From contig CAZZGL010000004.1 in assembly GCA_964654155.1 (NCBI GenBank), positions 1-52,670 on the forward strand: a stretch of 52,670 nucleotides of DNA, given 5' to 3'. Position numbers and translations under genes: made by a program. The notes under the pieces were generated by a model that ran no database searches, was not told the origin of the DNA, and worked only from the letters and a program-made list of their open reading frames with translations. Shown here piece by piece: positions 42,376-51,305 of this stretch (the stretch's first letter is position 1; every line of letters starts with the position of its first letter). The DNA is from CAG-826 sp964654155. GTDB lineage: Bacteria > Bacillota_I > Bacilli_A > RFN20 > CAG-826.

Positions 42376-44985
42376 TTATTGCATTATCCTTTTCTTCACA
42401 ATTTCAAATGCATTATTAATTTGATTTACTTCTTTACCGCCACCCGAAGCAAAATCAGGTCTTCCTCCACCAGAGCCGCCTAAAACTCGTGATGCTTCTT
42501 TTATAATATCACCTGCACGAATTCCTTTATTGTTTAATAATTTACTAACTGAACACACTAATGGCAAATTACCACCTACATCACCAATCAAGAATATAAC
42601 ACTATTATCATGTAAATTCTTCAATTGATCAATTCGTTTCATTAATCCATCGCGATCCATATCTTTAAGGTATGCAGTTAATAAATGTACACCATTTATT
42701 TCAATAAAGTTATTTTCTAATTGCTTTGCTTGCATAGAAGCTTCTTTTTCTAAGAATCTCTTGTTTTCTTTAAATAAATTATCTCTATCAAACAATACGC
42801 TTTTTAAACGATCTTGAATTTCATATATGGAACCCGCTTTTAAAAGCTCACGCACTTGAGTTAGCAACATTTCTCTCTTCTTTAATAATTCATATGCATG
42901 TAATCCTGTTCTTGCTTGAATTCTTCTAATTCCAGCTGCAACACTTTCTTCATACTCAATAACAAATGCTCCAATATCACTAGAATTATTAACATGAGTA
43001 CCTCCACAGAATTCTTTTGAAACATCTCCAAATGTTACAACGCGTACAGTATCACCATATTTTTCATCAAATAATGCTTTTGCACCAGTTTTTTTAGCAT
43101 CATCAATTGCTAAGCATAATGTTTCTTGATTAATTGAAGAGGCAATCCATTTATTAACAATAGACTCGACTTCATTAATTTCATTTTCACTCAATTTAGC
43201 GGAATGAGAAAAATCAAAACGAATTACTTCATCATCAACATAACTACCTTCTTGATGAACATGATCTCCTAAAACTTTTATTAATGCACTTTGCAACAAG
43301 TGTGCAGAACTATGGTTTTTCATTGTAAACAAGCGTCTTTGTCTATCAATCTTTAATGTTAATTTATCACCAACTTTTAATTCACCATACAATATTTGAA
43401 CATGGTGTAAATGTTGATGATTTGGAGCCTTAACAACATCATTAACTTCAAGTTTTGTAAATTCATTTTCCATAATTCCTTTATCTGCAACTTGTCCACC
43501 ACTTTCAGCATAAAAGACTGTTGTATCAAGAATTATATCTCCTTCTTCATCTAAACTATCAACTTCAACGCCATCTTTAAACATTGCTAAAACTTTACCT
43601 TTACATGTAAATTCACCATAAATAAATTCACTTGGAACAGTACATGACATCAACGCAGCTGATTGTTTATTCATTGATTTTGCATCACCACGTGCCGCTC
43701 TTGCACGAGCTTTTTGTTTATTCATTTCTTCTTTAAATTCTTCTAAATTAACTTTGACATCACTTTCTTTAGCCATTTCTAAAGTAAGTTCAATTGGAAA
43801 TCCATAAGTATCATATAGTTTAAATGCATCCTCACCGCTTAATTTCGAACTATTTTCTATCATTTTACGAAGCATTTGTTCTCCAGAAGATAAAGTTTTT
43901 AAAAATCTTTCTTCTTCACTTTTAATTGTCTTTTTAACTGAATCAACATTATTTAATAGATATGGATAGAAATCTTTCATTATATCAACAACAATATCCA
44001 CTAAATGATAAAGGAAAGCATCATATATACCTAATTTTCTTCCAAATCTCATAGCCCTTCTTAATATTCTTCTTAAAACATAACCACGACCTTCATTTGA
44101 AAAAGAAGCGCCATCGCTTAGAGCAAATGTACATGTTCTAATATGATCAGCAATAACACGATATGCAAACACATTATCCTTATATTTGATAGTCGTAAGC
44201 TTTTCACATTCTTTTATTATTGGCATGAATAAATCTGTATCAAAATTTGTCTCTGCTCCTTGCATGATACAGGCAAATCTTTCTAATCCCGCACCAGTAT
44301 CAATATTCTTATGAGGTAATTCTTTATAATCTTCTCTTTTCACACCTTCAACAGCGTTATATTGTGAAAATACAATATTCCAGATTTCAATATATCGATC
44401 ATTTTCAATATCTTCATAGAGCATTTTAAGACCTAAATGTTCTGGATCATACTTTTCACCCCTATCAAAGAATATTTCAGTATCTGGTCCACATGGTCCT
44501 TCGCCAATACACCAGAAATTATCTTCAAGTGGAATTAAATGTCCTTCTTCAACCCCACATTTAAGCCATAATTCTTTTGAAGCTTTGTCACTTGGATGAT
44601 AAGTAATGTATAACTTTTCTTTTTCAATTCCAAAATATTTTTCATCAGTCAATAATTCGAAAGCCCAAGGTATAACTTCGTTCCTAAAATAATCACCAAT
44701 CGAAAAATTACCTAACATCTCAAAAAAAGTATGGTGCCTTGCAGTCATTCCAACATTTTCAATATCATTTGTTCTAAGTGATTTTTGAACATTTGTAATT
44801 CTTTTATTTGATGGAATTTCACTACCATCAAAATATTTTTTTAAAGCGGCAACACCGGCATTAATCCATAATAATGTTGGATCATTATGAGGAATTAATG
44901 ATGCACTTGGTTCAATATAATGTCCTCTTTCTTTCCAAAAGTTTAACCATATTTCTCTAATTTCGTTTGCTGTAAGATATCTCAT
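42376..44985 (-). CDS. alaS: Alanyl-tRNA synthetase
   Basis: An 869-residue class II synthetase. Motifs are in order: RHHTFFEMLGNFSIGDYF (motif 2 region), GAGLERFACIMQG (motif 3), the editing-domain HSSAHLL and CGGTHV zinc/editing motifs, and the C-terminal Gly-rich SGGGRPDFASGGG. It charges tRNA-Ala and clears Ser/Gly mischarging. The open frame runs 29 codons further upstream, but those codons include the T-box terminator stem; ATG 44985 with AGAGGT and the canonical MRYLTANEIR start is correct. Expression is controlled by the T-box leader. Confidence 0.97.
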   Translation of the reverse strand: MRYLTANEIREIWLNFWKERGHYIEPSASLIPHNDPTLLWINAGVAALKKYFDGSEIPSNKRITNVQKSLRTNDIENVGMTARHHTFFEMLGNFSIGDYFRNEVIPWAFELLTDEKYFGIEKEKLYITYHPSDKASKELWLKCGVEEGHLIPLEDNFWCIGEGPCGPDTEIFFDRGEKYDPEHLGLKMLYEDIENDRYIEIWNIVFSQYNAVEGVKREDYKELPHKNIDTGAGLERFACIMQGAETNFDTDLFMPIIKECEKLTTIKYKDNVFAYRVIADHIRTCTFALSDGASFSNEGRGYVLRRILRRAMRFGRKLGIYDAFLYHLVDIVVDIMKDFYPYLLNNVDSVKKTIKSEEERFLKTLSSGEQMLRKMIENSSKLSGEDAFKLYDTYGFPIELTLEMAKESDVKVNLEEFKEEMNKQKARARAARGDAKSMNKQSAALMSCTVPSEFIYGEFTCKGKVLAMFKDGVEVDSLDEEGDIILDTTVFYAESGGQVADKGIMENEFTKLEVNDVVKAPNHQHLHHVQILYGELKVGDKLTLKIDRQRRLFTMKNHSSAHLLQSALIKVLGDHVHQEGSYVDDEVIRFDFSHSAKLSENEINEVESIVNKWIASSINQETLCLAIDDAKKTGAKALFDEKYGDTVRVVTFGDVSKEFCGGTHVNNSSDIGAFVIEYEESVAAGIRRIQARTGLHAYELLKKREMLLTQVRELLKAGSIYEIQDRLKSVLFDRDNLFKENKRFLEKEASMQAKQLENNFIEINGVHLLTAYLKDMDRDGLMKRIDQLKNLHDNSVIFLIGDVGGNLPLVCSVSKLLNNKGIRAGDIIKEASRVLGGSGGGRPDFASGGGKEVNQINNAFEIVKKRIMQ

Positions 44986-45017
44986 ATTATTTACCTCTCT
45001 TCCATCTTTACCTTTTT

Positions 45018-45231
45018 TAAGATAAAAAAAGTTCCTTAAAACATGTAAGGAACGAATTATTCGCGGTACCATCCTTTTTCATCAATAGATGCACTTAATT
45101 AACAACTTTATCGCAGTAAACGGTAAGTTTCCTTACTCTCTTAAAAGTGGCTAGTTTTAAATAACTTGAAGTTCTTTCACCAACGACCTCTCTCTAAAAA
45201 GCTATATTAAAACTTCTCTTTGTCAACGAGC
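45018..45231 (-). ncRNA. T-box riboswitch, alanine-specific
   Basis: The minus strand carries the T-box sequence GGATGGTACCGCG (45062-45074). The terminator is GTTCCTT (45047-45053) pairing with AAGGAAC (45031-45037) plus seven Ts (45024-45030); the T-box can instead pair with CGTTCC as antiterminator. Stem I has AGAGAG and a GGTCGTTGGTGAAAG distal loop. The specifier in CTAGCCACTTTT reads GCC (45149-45151), an Ala codon, and the TGGT bulge pairs with ACCA, fitting discriminator A of tRNA-Ala. Uncharged tRNA-Ala should allow alaS transcription. Confidence 0.93.
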
Positions 45232-45237
45232 AAGTTG

Positions 45238-45246
45238 ATTATAACA
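45238..45246 (-). promoter_or_regulatory. Extended -10 promoter of the alaS T-box leader
   Basis: Minus-strand TGTTATAAT is a perfect extended -10 (TGnTATAAT). The -35 region is only A/T. It places the start near 45231, just before stem I of the T-box. Confidence 0.6.
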
Positions 45247-45339
45247 TAATTCTAAAGCAAATATATATTTTTTATTAATTTTATTTTGTTTTTTTAACTA
45301 TTATTATTATTTAATTAAGTAGCGATTAAGATGTTTACT

Positions 45340-45769
45340 ATAGAAATCTTTTATTAACTTGAACTAAGATTATTCAAAGATAAATATTAAGAATCATATA
45401 AATGTTGCGCAAAGATAATTAAGCAATATTCATCTAGAGTCGATATCAATATAACAGAATTCTATACAAAACTTGTTTTATGTTTTATTATTAAAAACTA
45501 CAACATGCACTTAATTTTTTCCTTAATCGAAACTAATGAGAATCCGGAAAATATGTACTTTTACCACATGTGATTTATTACTTATAAATACAATTATGAC
45601 TTCAAATAAAGAACAATTAGCGTTTGCCATAAATGGAAAAAAAAGCATCACTAAAAATGATTTTCTAATATTCGCGGATACATATGGTATAGCTCACAAA
45701 ATAGCAGAATAACTTTTAAATAACTTTACAAAGTACACACTATATAGCTTAAAATTCATCGCTTCTTAA
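45340..45769 (+). pseudogene. Decayed hipA-like kinase gene, C-terminal part
   Basis: Plus-strand frame from ~45358 reads LELRLFKDKY, TAA at 45388, then CAKIIKQYSSRVDINITEFY and LVLCFIIKNYNMHLIFSLIETNEN, ending at TGA 45571. The next frame then continues with DLLLINTIMTSNKEQLAFAING and KNDFLIFADTYGI to TAA at 45710. This follows the C-terminal half of HipA-type Ser/Thr kinases: EDKY, KQYSS, CFIIGNNDMHLKNFSLIET, YDLL, KEQ-LA-x-NGK, DFL-x-FA. In-frame stops, a +1 frameshift near 45560 and loss of the catalytic N-terminal half show it is dead. Adjacent 45770-45906 and 45247-45339 hold nothing recognisable. Confidence 0.75.
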
Positions 45770-45906
45770 TAATTTTAAAAAATAATTATAAAAAATCAAA
45801 AATACTAATACCAAAGAATCCATTAAATAAACAATATTTATCATTACCTTAAATCAATTTTCAAGTATTTCATCCACAAGATATATACTGAAAATATCTG
45901 CTTTTA

Positions 45907-47697
45907 TTATTTTATCTCTTCAAAATCACTTATCCCATGTTTACATAAGGGGCAAACATAATCTTCAGGGAGCGACTCACCTTCATAAACAAATCCACAT
46001 ATTTTACATACAAAACCTTTTTTACCATCAGTTTTTGGCTTAGGTTTAATATTTTCTTGATAATACTTATACGACATTGTTTCAATACTATTTATAACTC
46101 TTGCTTCGCTAATTGAGCAAATAAACATGCCATGAGTATTTAAATCAACATATTGTTCTACCTTTAAAGACATAAACGAATTAATATATCTTGATAAAAA
46201 AACTAGACCATTATCAGAACGCAACACTTCTTCATTTTCAAATTTATCTGTATTTCTACCACTACAAAAACCAAATTTTTCAAATACAGAAAATGGTGCA
46301 TCAACTGATAAACAATTAATATTTAATATTCCTGTTTGATTAATAATATGGTGAGAATAATTTTGTTTATTTATAATTACCGCAATTCTATCTGGAGAAT
46401 TAGTAACTTGTGTAACAGTATTAACAATTAAACCATTGTCTTTTTTTCCGTCATTACAAGTAACAACATACAATCCATATCCTATATTAAATAAAGCTTT
46501 CATATCATTCTTGTTTGCAGTTCTATCTTGATGCGCTAAATATTCTTGACATAGTTCATTAGCTAATTTTTCAATTTCATCAATATTTGTTTCATTTAAA
46601 CTAGACATAATTCGAATATTATTTTCAGCATAATTTAAATTTTTAGCTTTTTCTAACATACCTTTCATAACTCTAGTTGCCATAGGGGCCCAACTACCAT
46701 TTTCAACAAAAGCTACAGTACGATTAGTAAAATTACGCTCAGTTAAATGATTAATGAATTCTCTCATAAATGGAAATATATCAGCGTTATATGTTGTCGT
46801 TGCTAAAACTATTTTACTATATCTAAAAGCATCTTCAACTACCTCTGACATATCGGTTCTAGCTAAATCATGGACTACCACTTTTGGACAGCCTTTTTCC
46901 TTTAATCGTTGCTCAAGTAAAATTACTGCTTTTTTTGTATTACCATATACAGAAGTATACGCAATTACAATTCCTTCAGTTTCAACACTATAGCTAGACC
47001 ATGTATCATATAGATTTATATAATATCCTAAATTATCATTTAACACAGGACCATGTAAAGGACAAATAAATTTTATATCTAAAGCCGAAGCTTTTTTAAG
47101 CAAAGCTTGTACTTGAACGCCATATTTTCCAACAATCCCTATATAATATCTACGAGCTTCACATAGCCAATCCTCTTCAACATCTAATGCGCCAAATTTA
47201 CCAAATCCATCTGCAGAAAAAAGGACCTTATCATAATTATCATAAGTCACTATTACTTCTGGCCAATGTACCATTGGCGCAGTTACAAATGTTAACACAT
47301 GCTTACCTAAAGATAATGTATCACCTTCGCCGACAACAATTTGATTTTCTTTAAAATCATCTCCAAAAAAATTTTTCATCATTACAAAAGCTTTACTTGA
47401 TGCAACAATTTTTGTATTTGGGTAAACTCTTATAAAATTCATAATATTTGCAGAATGATCTGGTTCCATATGTTGAATAATTAAATAATCAGGATTTCTA
47501 TTTCCTATCACATTTTGAATATTATCTAACCATTCATGAGTAAAATTAACATCAACTGTATCCATTATTGCAATTTTTTCATCTAATATAACATAAGAAT
47601 TATAAGCCATTCCATTTTTAACTTTATATTGTCCTTCAAACAAATCAATCTCGTGATCATTTACTCCTATATACTTTATATCTTCACTAATATACAT
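45907..47697 (-). CDS. Flavodiiron protein with flavin-reductase and rubredoxin domains
   Basis: A 596-residue four-domain protein. The metallo-beta-lactamase-like diiron domain (1-240) has His76-x-Glu78-x-Asp80-His81, His144, Asp163 and His215. The flavodoxin domain (~243-385) carries YTSVYGNTKKA. A flavin-reductase-like domain (~395-555) follows, and a rubredoxin ends the protein with Cys564-x2-Cys567 and Cys582-x2-Cys585. Flavodiiron proteins reduce O2 to water or NO to N2O in anaerobes; the fused rubredoxin and flavin reductase would provide an internal electron path from NAD(P)H. AGGAGGG precedes ATG 47697. It suggests an anaerobic lifestyle with oxygen or NO exposure. No terminator was recognised directly after its stop. 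Confidence 0.93.
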   Translation of the reverse strand: MYISEDIKYIGVNDHEIDLFEGQYKVKNGMAYNSYVILDEKIAIMDTVDVNFTHEWLDNIQNVIGNRNPDYLIIQHMEPDHSANIMNFIRVYPNTKIVASSKAFVMMKNFFGDDFKENQIVVGEGDTLSLGKHVLTFVTAPMVHWPEVIVTYDNYDKVLFSADGFGKFGALDVEEDWLCEARRYYIGIVGKYGVQVQALLKKASALDIKFICPLHGPVLNDNLGYYINLYDTWSSYSVETEGIVIAYTSVYGNTKKAVILLEQRLKEKGCPKVVVHDLARTDMSEVVEDAFRYSKIVLATTTYNADIFPFMREFINHLTERNFTNRTVAFVENGSWAPMATRVMKGMLEKAKNLNYAENNIRIMSSLNETNIDEIEKLANELCQEYLAHQDRTANKNDMKALFNIGYGLYVVTCNDGKKDNGLIVNTVTQVTNSPDRIAVIINKQNYSHHIINQTGILNINCLSVDAPFSVFEKFGFCSGRNTDKFENEEVLRSDNGLVFLSRYINSFMSLKVEQYVDLNTHGMFICSISEARVINSIETMSYKYYQENIKPKPKTDGKKGFVCKICGFVYEGESLPEDYVCPLCKHGISDFEEIK

Positions 47698-47732
47698 AAT
47701 ATAACCCTCCTAGCTCTATTGCTTTTGAGCTT

Positions 47733-47760
47733 ATATTAACATATTGTTTATTTTTTTCAA
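47733..47760 (-). promoter_or_regulatory. Promoter of the flavodiiron protein gene
   Basis: TTGAAA (47755-47760), 16 bases, TAATAT (47733-47738) preceded by TGT as extended -10, about 36 bases before the start codon. The rest of 47761-47889 is A/T-rich without a visible gene. Confidence 0.55.
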
Positions 47761-47889
47761 TTAATACGCTCTACTAGTTATCGTATTTATAAAAATTATG
47801 AATCTATTATAAAAAATAACACTACAATATTTTTACTAAAATTAATCATTCTTCTTAAATAAAACATTAGATTATTCTATTTTTTGTAT

Positions 47890-47920
47890 AAAAAAAGTAC
47901 ACCGTTAAATGTACTTTTTT
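47890..47920 (-). terminator. Terminator of the 78-residue membrane protein gene
   Basis: AAAAAAGTACA (47891-47901) pairs with TGTACTTTTTT (47910-47920), 8-base loop; the minus strand ends in a T-run. Its symmetry would also work in the other direction. Confidence 0.75.
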
Positions 47921-47928
47921 AGTTGTTT

Positions 47929-48165
47929 TTATTCTTCAAGTAATATGCTGTCGAACAATATAGTACAGATAGCATCAATAATTCCTAAAGCAATACCGGA
48001 TGGAATAATCGCGATAACAGCAAAAATTATACTAATTATTGACTTTGTTCTCATACAAATTGAGGCTCTTAAAAATATTTCAATAAAATAATTAAGTACT
48101 GGAATAATAAGAAGAAGTACTCTAACTAATTTACTTTGCTTTTTAAACCATTTATCAAATTGCAT
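47929..48165 (-). CDS. Small two-helix membrane protein, uncharacterised
   Basis: A 78-residue protein: basic start (KWFKKQSKLVR), hydrophobic helix ~16-33, short RASICMRTKS loop, second hydrophobic helix ~43-72. AAAGGAG lies upstream of ATG 48165 and a terminator follows, supporting a real gene. No family is recognised. A short YqaE-like or holin-like topology is possible, but no diagnostic motif is present. Confidence 0.65.
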   Translation of the reverse strand: MQFDKWFKKQSKLVRVLLLIIPVLNYFIEIFLRASICMRTKSIISIIFAVIAIIPSGIALGIIDAICTILFDSILLEE

Positions 48166-48227
48166 TGTTTTTTTCTCCTTTCACTAATTATATTTTAATA
48201 TATTAAAGATATATTCTTCAATATTCA

Positions 48228-48782
48228 TTATTTAATATTTATAAAATAATCGTCACCTTCATTTAATAAAGAATCAACGCTAATTATATCATCTTGTTCT
48301 ATGCCTAATTCATAACCATTTAAAATACGAAATTTTTCTTCTTTTTTTACTATATCAAGATTAAATAAAATAGTATTTTCTTTTGCAATTACTACCTTTG
48401 TATCTAAATTAACATTGCAATTTGTTTTGATAATAATATCATCTTTACCAATATTTAATGTTACTTCATTACCATTAATACTCATTACTCTTGCAACAAT
48501 AAATCCACTTTCATTTTCTTCAATTAATGGAAATAATCCTGCATTTTCTAATTTATCATTAATAACTTTAAGCACAACTGGTGGTAAATATATTATTCTA
48601 CCATTTGTTTTCATTTTAATTGTATTAGAAAAATTAAGAATATTAATTCCAATTAATCTTTCATCTTTATATAAAGAAATAACTTCATTCGTTTTTATAA
48701 CCCTAGTAGGATAAGCCCATGGATCCATAATAATCATCAAAGTGTCATTAGTGGTATGGTAATGATAATAAGCCGCCCACAT
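48228..48782 (-). CDS. YtpR-like protein with putative tRNA-binding domain
   Basis: A 184-residue protein. Residues 1-85 resemble the DUF4479 domain of B. subtilis YtpR (strand-rich start, GINILNFS, then a helix KVINDKLENAGL); ~92-175 resemble a diverged EMAP/Trbp111-type OB fold (IVARVMSING ... VVIAKENTILFN ... NGYELGI). The key Cys/His-type features and part of the loop of typical tRNA-binding domains are reduced, so binding may be altered. It starts 1 base after the M42 peptidase gene stop; ytpR and ytoP are also neighbours in B. subtilis, which supports the call. Confidence 0.65.
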   Translation of the reverse strand: MWAAYYHYHTTNDTLMIIMDPWAYPTRVIKTNEVISLYKDERLIGINILNFSNTIKMKTNGRIIYLPPVVLKVINDKLENAGLFPLIEENESGFIVARVMSINGNEVTLNIGKDDIIIKTNCNVNLDTKVVIAKENTILFNLDIVKKEEKFRILNGYELGIEQDDIISVDSLLNEGDDYFINIK

Positions 48783-48783
48783 A

Positions 48784-49863
48784 CTAATTACCTCTTCTTA
48801 GTAAATCAATAATTTTACTATCAATATGATTAAGCATATATAATAATGATTTTTTTGCTGCCATATAATCATCAACATCTAAAATCGAGGAACATGTATG
48901 AATATTACGGGCTACTAAGCAATGAGTTAATGTTGGAATTCCATCATAGTTTTTATGAATTTGACCAGCATCTGTGCCACCTGGAGAAATATAGTATTGA
49001 TACTTTACTTTAGCCTTTTCACAAGATTCCCTTTGAAAGGCAATGAGTTCAGGAAAAGCAATCATCGAACCATCAATAACTCTTAACAATACTCCTTCAC
49101 CTAATTGTCCTAATTCACTTTTATTACCAGAAGAATCTCTTGAAGGCGAACAATCCAAAACTATCGCTAAATCTGGTTTAATTTTATATGATGAAGTTAA
49201 TGCCCCTCGGCAACCAACTTCTTCTTGAACACTTCCACCAACATATAAGTCAAAAGGTAATTCTACATCTTTTAATGCTTCTAATATTTCAATACCTAAA
49301 ACAATACCATAACGATCATCAAAAGCTTTGCTTAATAATCTTTTTCCATCATTTAAAACTTCAAAATTGCCTTCAACTACGATCATTGCTCCTAAATATA
49401 TACCCGCTTCAAGTGCTTCATCTTTAGAAGTCATTCCAAAATCAAAAAGCATATCTTTAATTTTGGTTTTTTCTAATGAACCTTTTTTTAATAAATGAGG
49501 TGGAATTGAACCAATGCAACCTTTTAAATAACCTTTTTTGCCTTTTAAAATTACTCTTGAAGATAATAAAGTTTCATCGTTAATCCCACCAACAGAACTA
49601 ACTTTAACCATTCCATTATCAAGAATTGATGTAACAATAAACCCAACTTCATCCATATGTCCAACTACCATGACTTTTTTAGCATTTTCGACTTTTGATG
49701 GCTTATAGGCAAAAATAGAACCTAAATTATCAATTATAATTTCATAACCTAACGACAAATAGGTTTTCTTTAAATAACATGCAACCTCATTTTCTTGACC
49801 TGAAATTGCATTTAATTCAGTTAGAGTTTTAAATAGTTTTAATTGATGCTTACTTAATTTCAT
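48784..49863 (-). CDS. M42 family aminopeptidase (glutamyl aminopeptidase/deblocking type)
   Basis: A 359-residue cytosolic dizinc aminopeptidase that forms large tetrahedral assemblies in the family. Metal and catalytic residues are seen in order: His69-x-Asp71 (GHMDEVG), Asp182 (KAFDDRYG), Glu214-Glu215 (QEEVGCRG), Asp237 (VLDCSP) and His322 (NIHT). SPGGTDAG (~293-300) is also typical. AGGAG precedes ATG 49863. It corresponds to YtoP in the conserved ytpR/ytoP/trmB/pepV neighbourhood. Confidence 0.92.
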   Translation of the reverse strand: MKLSKHQLKLFKTLTELNAISGQENEVACYLKKTYLSLGYEIIIDNLGSIFAYKPSKVENAKKVMVVGHMDEVGFIVTSILDNGMVKVSSVGGINDETLLSSRVILKGKKGYLKGCIGSIPPHLLKKGSLEKTKIKDMLFDFGMTSKDEALEAGIYLGAMIVVEGNFEVLNDGKRLLSKAFDDRYGIVLGIEILEALKDVELPFDLYVGGSVQEEVGCRGALTSSYKIKPDLAIVLDCSPSRDSSGNKSELGQLGEGVLLRVIDGSMIAFPELIAFQRESCEKAKVKYQYYISPGGTDAGQIHKNYDGIPTLTHCLVARNIHTCSSILDVDDYMAAKKSLLYMLNHIDSKIIDLLRRGN

Positions 49864-49938
49864 AAAATTTCTCCTAGATTATTTTTATATTAAATCAAAT
49901 TTTGATTTTTTTCCATTGTTAGAGTAACTATTAATAAA

Positions 49939-50679
49939 TCACTTGCTTTTTCTTTTTAATTTATTAGTGATTTTTAATGATATTTTTTCTAAAAAAATAT
50001 TAATTTTATCTGAATTTTTAAACACAAAGATAAAAGCTACCACGGAAACAATTGCAATAACAATAATTAAAATTAAACCAATTCCCTCAAAGGGAATAAT
50101 AATGCCCGACATAAATAATAAAGTTCCTAAAATCGATACTGGTCTAGTGATAATTTGCATAATTGTAAAAATCCATTTATTAATATTTGTAACACCCGCA
50201 ATAGCGCACAATGTATCATCAGGAAATGCTGGAAGAATAAACATAAAGAATAATAAAACTGTTTCTTTTCCTTTTAATTTACTTAAATAATAATCCGTTT
50301 CTTCTTTTGACCCTGTAACCCAATCAACAAATTTTCGACCAATTATCCTTCCTAAAAAGAAAGCAAATATTGATCCGATAAATAATCCAATAAATGATAA
50401 TAAAAAGCTTTCCCAAAACCCATATAAATATAAACCAGAAAGAATTGTCACCGCACTTGGTATCGGAATAAAAGTTACTTGTAAAAAAGTTATCGCAACA
50501 AATACAATCTTTCCATATATGCCAGCTTTTTGAATTAGTGCTTGCAATTGCTCTTGATTCATATTTGCGTATCCGAAATGTTTAAGTATTAAATATATGA
50601 TTAAAAAGAATAAAAATAACGCTAGTAAACCAATTAATATCTTTAAAATCATCTTTTTAACATTAATCTTTTTATTCAT
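49939..50679 (-). CDS. VTT-domain (TVP38/TMEM64, DedA-superfamily) membrane protein
   Basis: A 246-residue protein with an N-terminal transmembrane helix (~11-33) and a VTT domain: FIPIPSAVTILSGLYLYGFWESFLLSFIGLFIGSIFAFFLGR, then a re-entrant FILPAFPDDTLCAIAGVT loop and further helices. The C-terminal ~20 residues are basic. Relatives include lipid scramblases and undecaprenyl/phospholipid transport-related DedA proteins. GAGGAT precedes ATG 50679, 8 bases after the trmB stop, so it is probably co-transcribed with pepV and trmB. The substrate is not predictable. Confidence 0.9.
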   Translation of the reverse strand: MNKKINVKKMILKILIGLLALFLFFLIIYLILKHFGYANMNQEQLQALIQKAGIYGKIVFVAITFLQVTFIPIPSAVTILSGLYLYGFWESFLLSFIGLFIGSIFAFFLGRIIGRKFVDWVTGSKEETDYYLSKLKGKETVLLFFMFILPAFPDDTLCAIAGVTNINKWIFTIMQIITRPVSILGTLLFMSGIIIPFEGIGLILIIVIAIVSVVAFIFVFKNSDKINIFLEKISLKITNKLKRKSK

Positions 50680-50687
50680 ATTATCCT

Positions 50688-51305
50688 CTACTTAGCTATT
50701 AAACGATAAATAGGTTGTCCTAAATCTCTAAACTTTCGTTCATATTCAGTCATAACATCAGTTTCTTCATCAAAAACATAGTTTCTGTCGCAATAAACTA
50801 TTTGCCATTTATTATTTTCAAATTCAATTAAAGAACAATCAAATAATATTTCATTATCAGTTTTTTGAATCAATAATCCTTCTTCTTTTAAAATACGACG
50901 ATATTCAGACAAAAACATCGAACTCGTCAATCTTCGTTTATGATGTCTTTTTTTCGGCCATGGATCAGAAAAATTTAAATATATATTATCAATAGATTGA
51001 GATAAAAAGAACTCACTAATCAAAATGAAGTTTTGTCTTATTAAAATTACATTAGTCAATCCACTCTCTACTATTTTTTTAGCGCATACCGCAAGTGCAT
51101 CAACATTCATTTCAATACCAATCCACTGAATAGAAGGATACTTTTTTGCCATTCCTAAGATAAAATCGCCTCTTCCTGTACCTATTTCTAAAGCAACTTT
51201 ATCTTTTAATATTGTCTTAGCATCTTTTTGACTTTTGATATCTTTAACAATTTCAGAGTGTTCTAATAAATAAGGTTCACTCCATGATTTATGCTTCATT
51301 CTCAT
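50688..51305 (-). CDS. trmB: tRNA (guanine-N7-)-methyltransferase
   Basis: A 205-residue SAM-dependent enzyme that forms m7G46 in tRNA variable loops. The SAM site is LEIGTGRGDFILGMA, followed by IGIEMN, and the TrmB signature is FSDPWPKKRHHKRRL; the C-terminal TEYERKF is also conserved. ATG 51305 overlaps the pepV stop as ATGA. Length is normal for the family. Confidence 0.96.
   Translation of the reverse strand: MRMKHKSWSEPYLLEHSEIVKDIKSQKDAKTILKDKVALEIGTGRGDFILGMAKKYPSIQWIGIEMNVDALAVCAKKIVESGLTNVILIRQNFILISEFFLSQSIDNIYLNFSDPWPKKRHHKRRLTSSMFLSEYRRILKEEGLLIQKTDNEILFDCSLIEFENNKWQIVYCDRNYVFDEETDVMTEYERKFRDLGQPIYRLIAK

Noticed and set aside
44986..45072. 29-codon N-terminal extension of alaS
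   Set aside because: These bases form the T-box terminator and antiterminator; canonical AlaS begins at the downstream ATG with its own ribosome binding site.
45597..45712. The 38-codon frame as a real small gene
   Set aside because: It has no ribosome binding site and reads as the C-terminus of a HipA-type kinase continuing from another frame, so it was assigned to the pseudogene.
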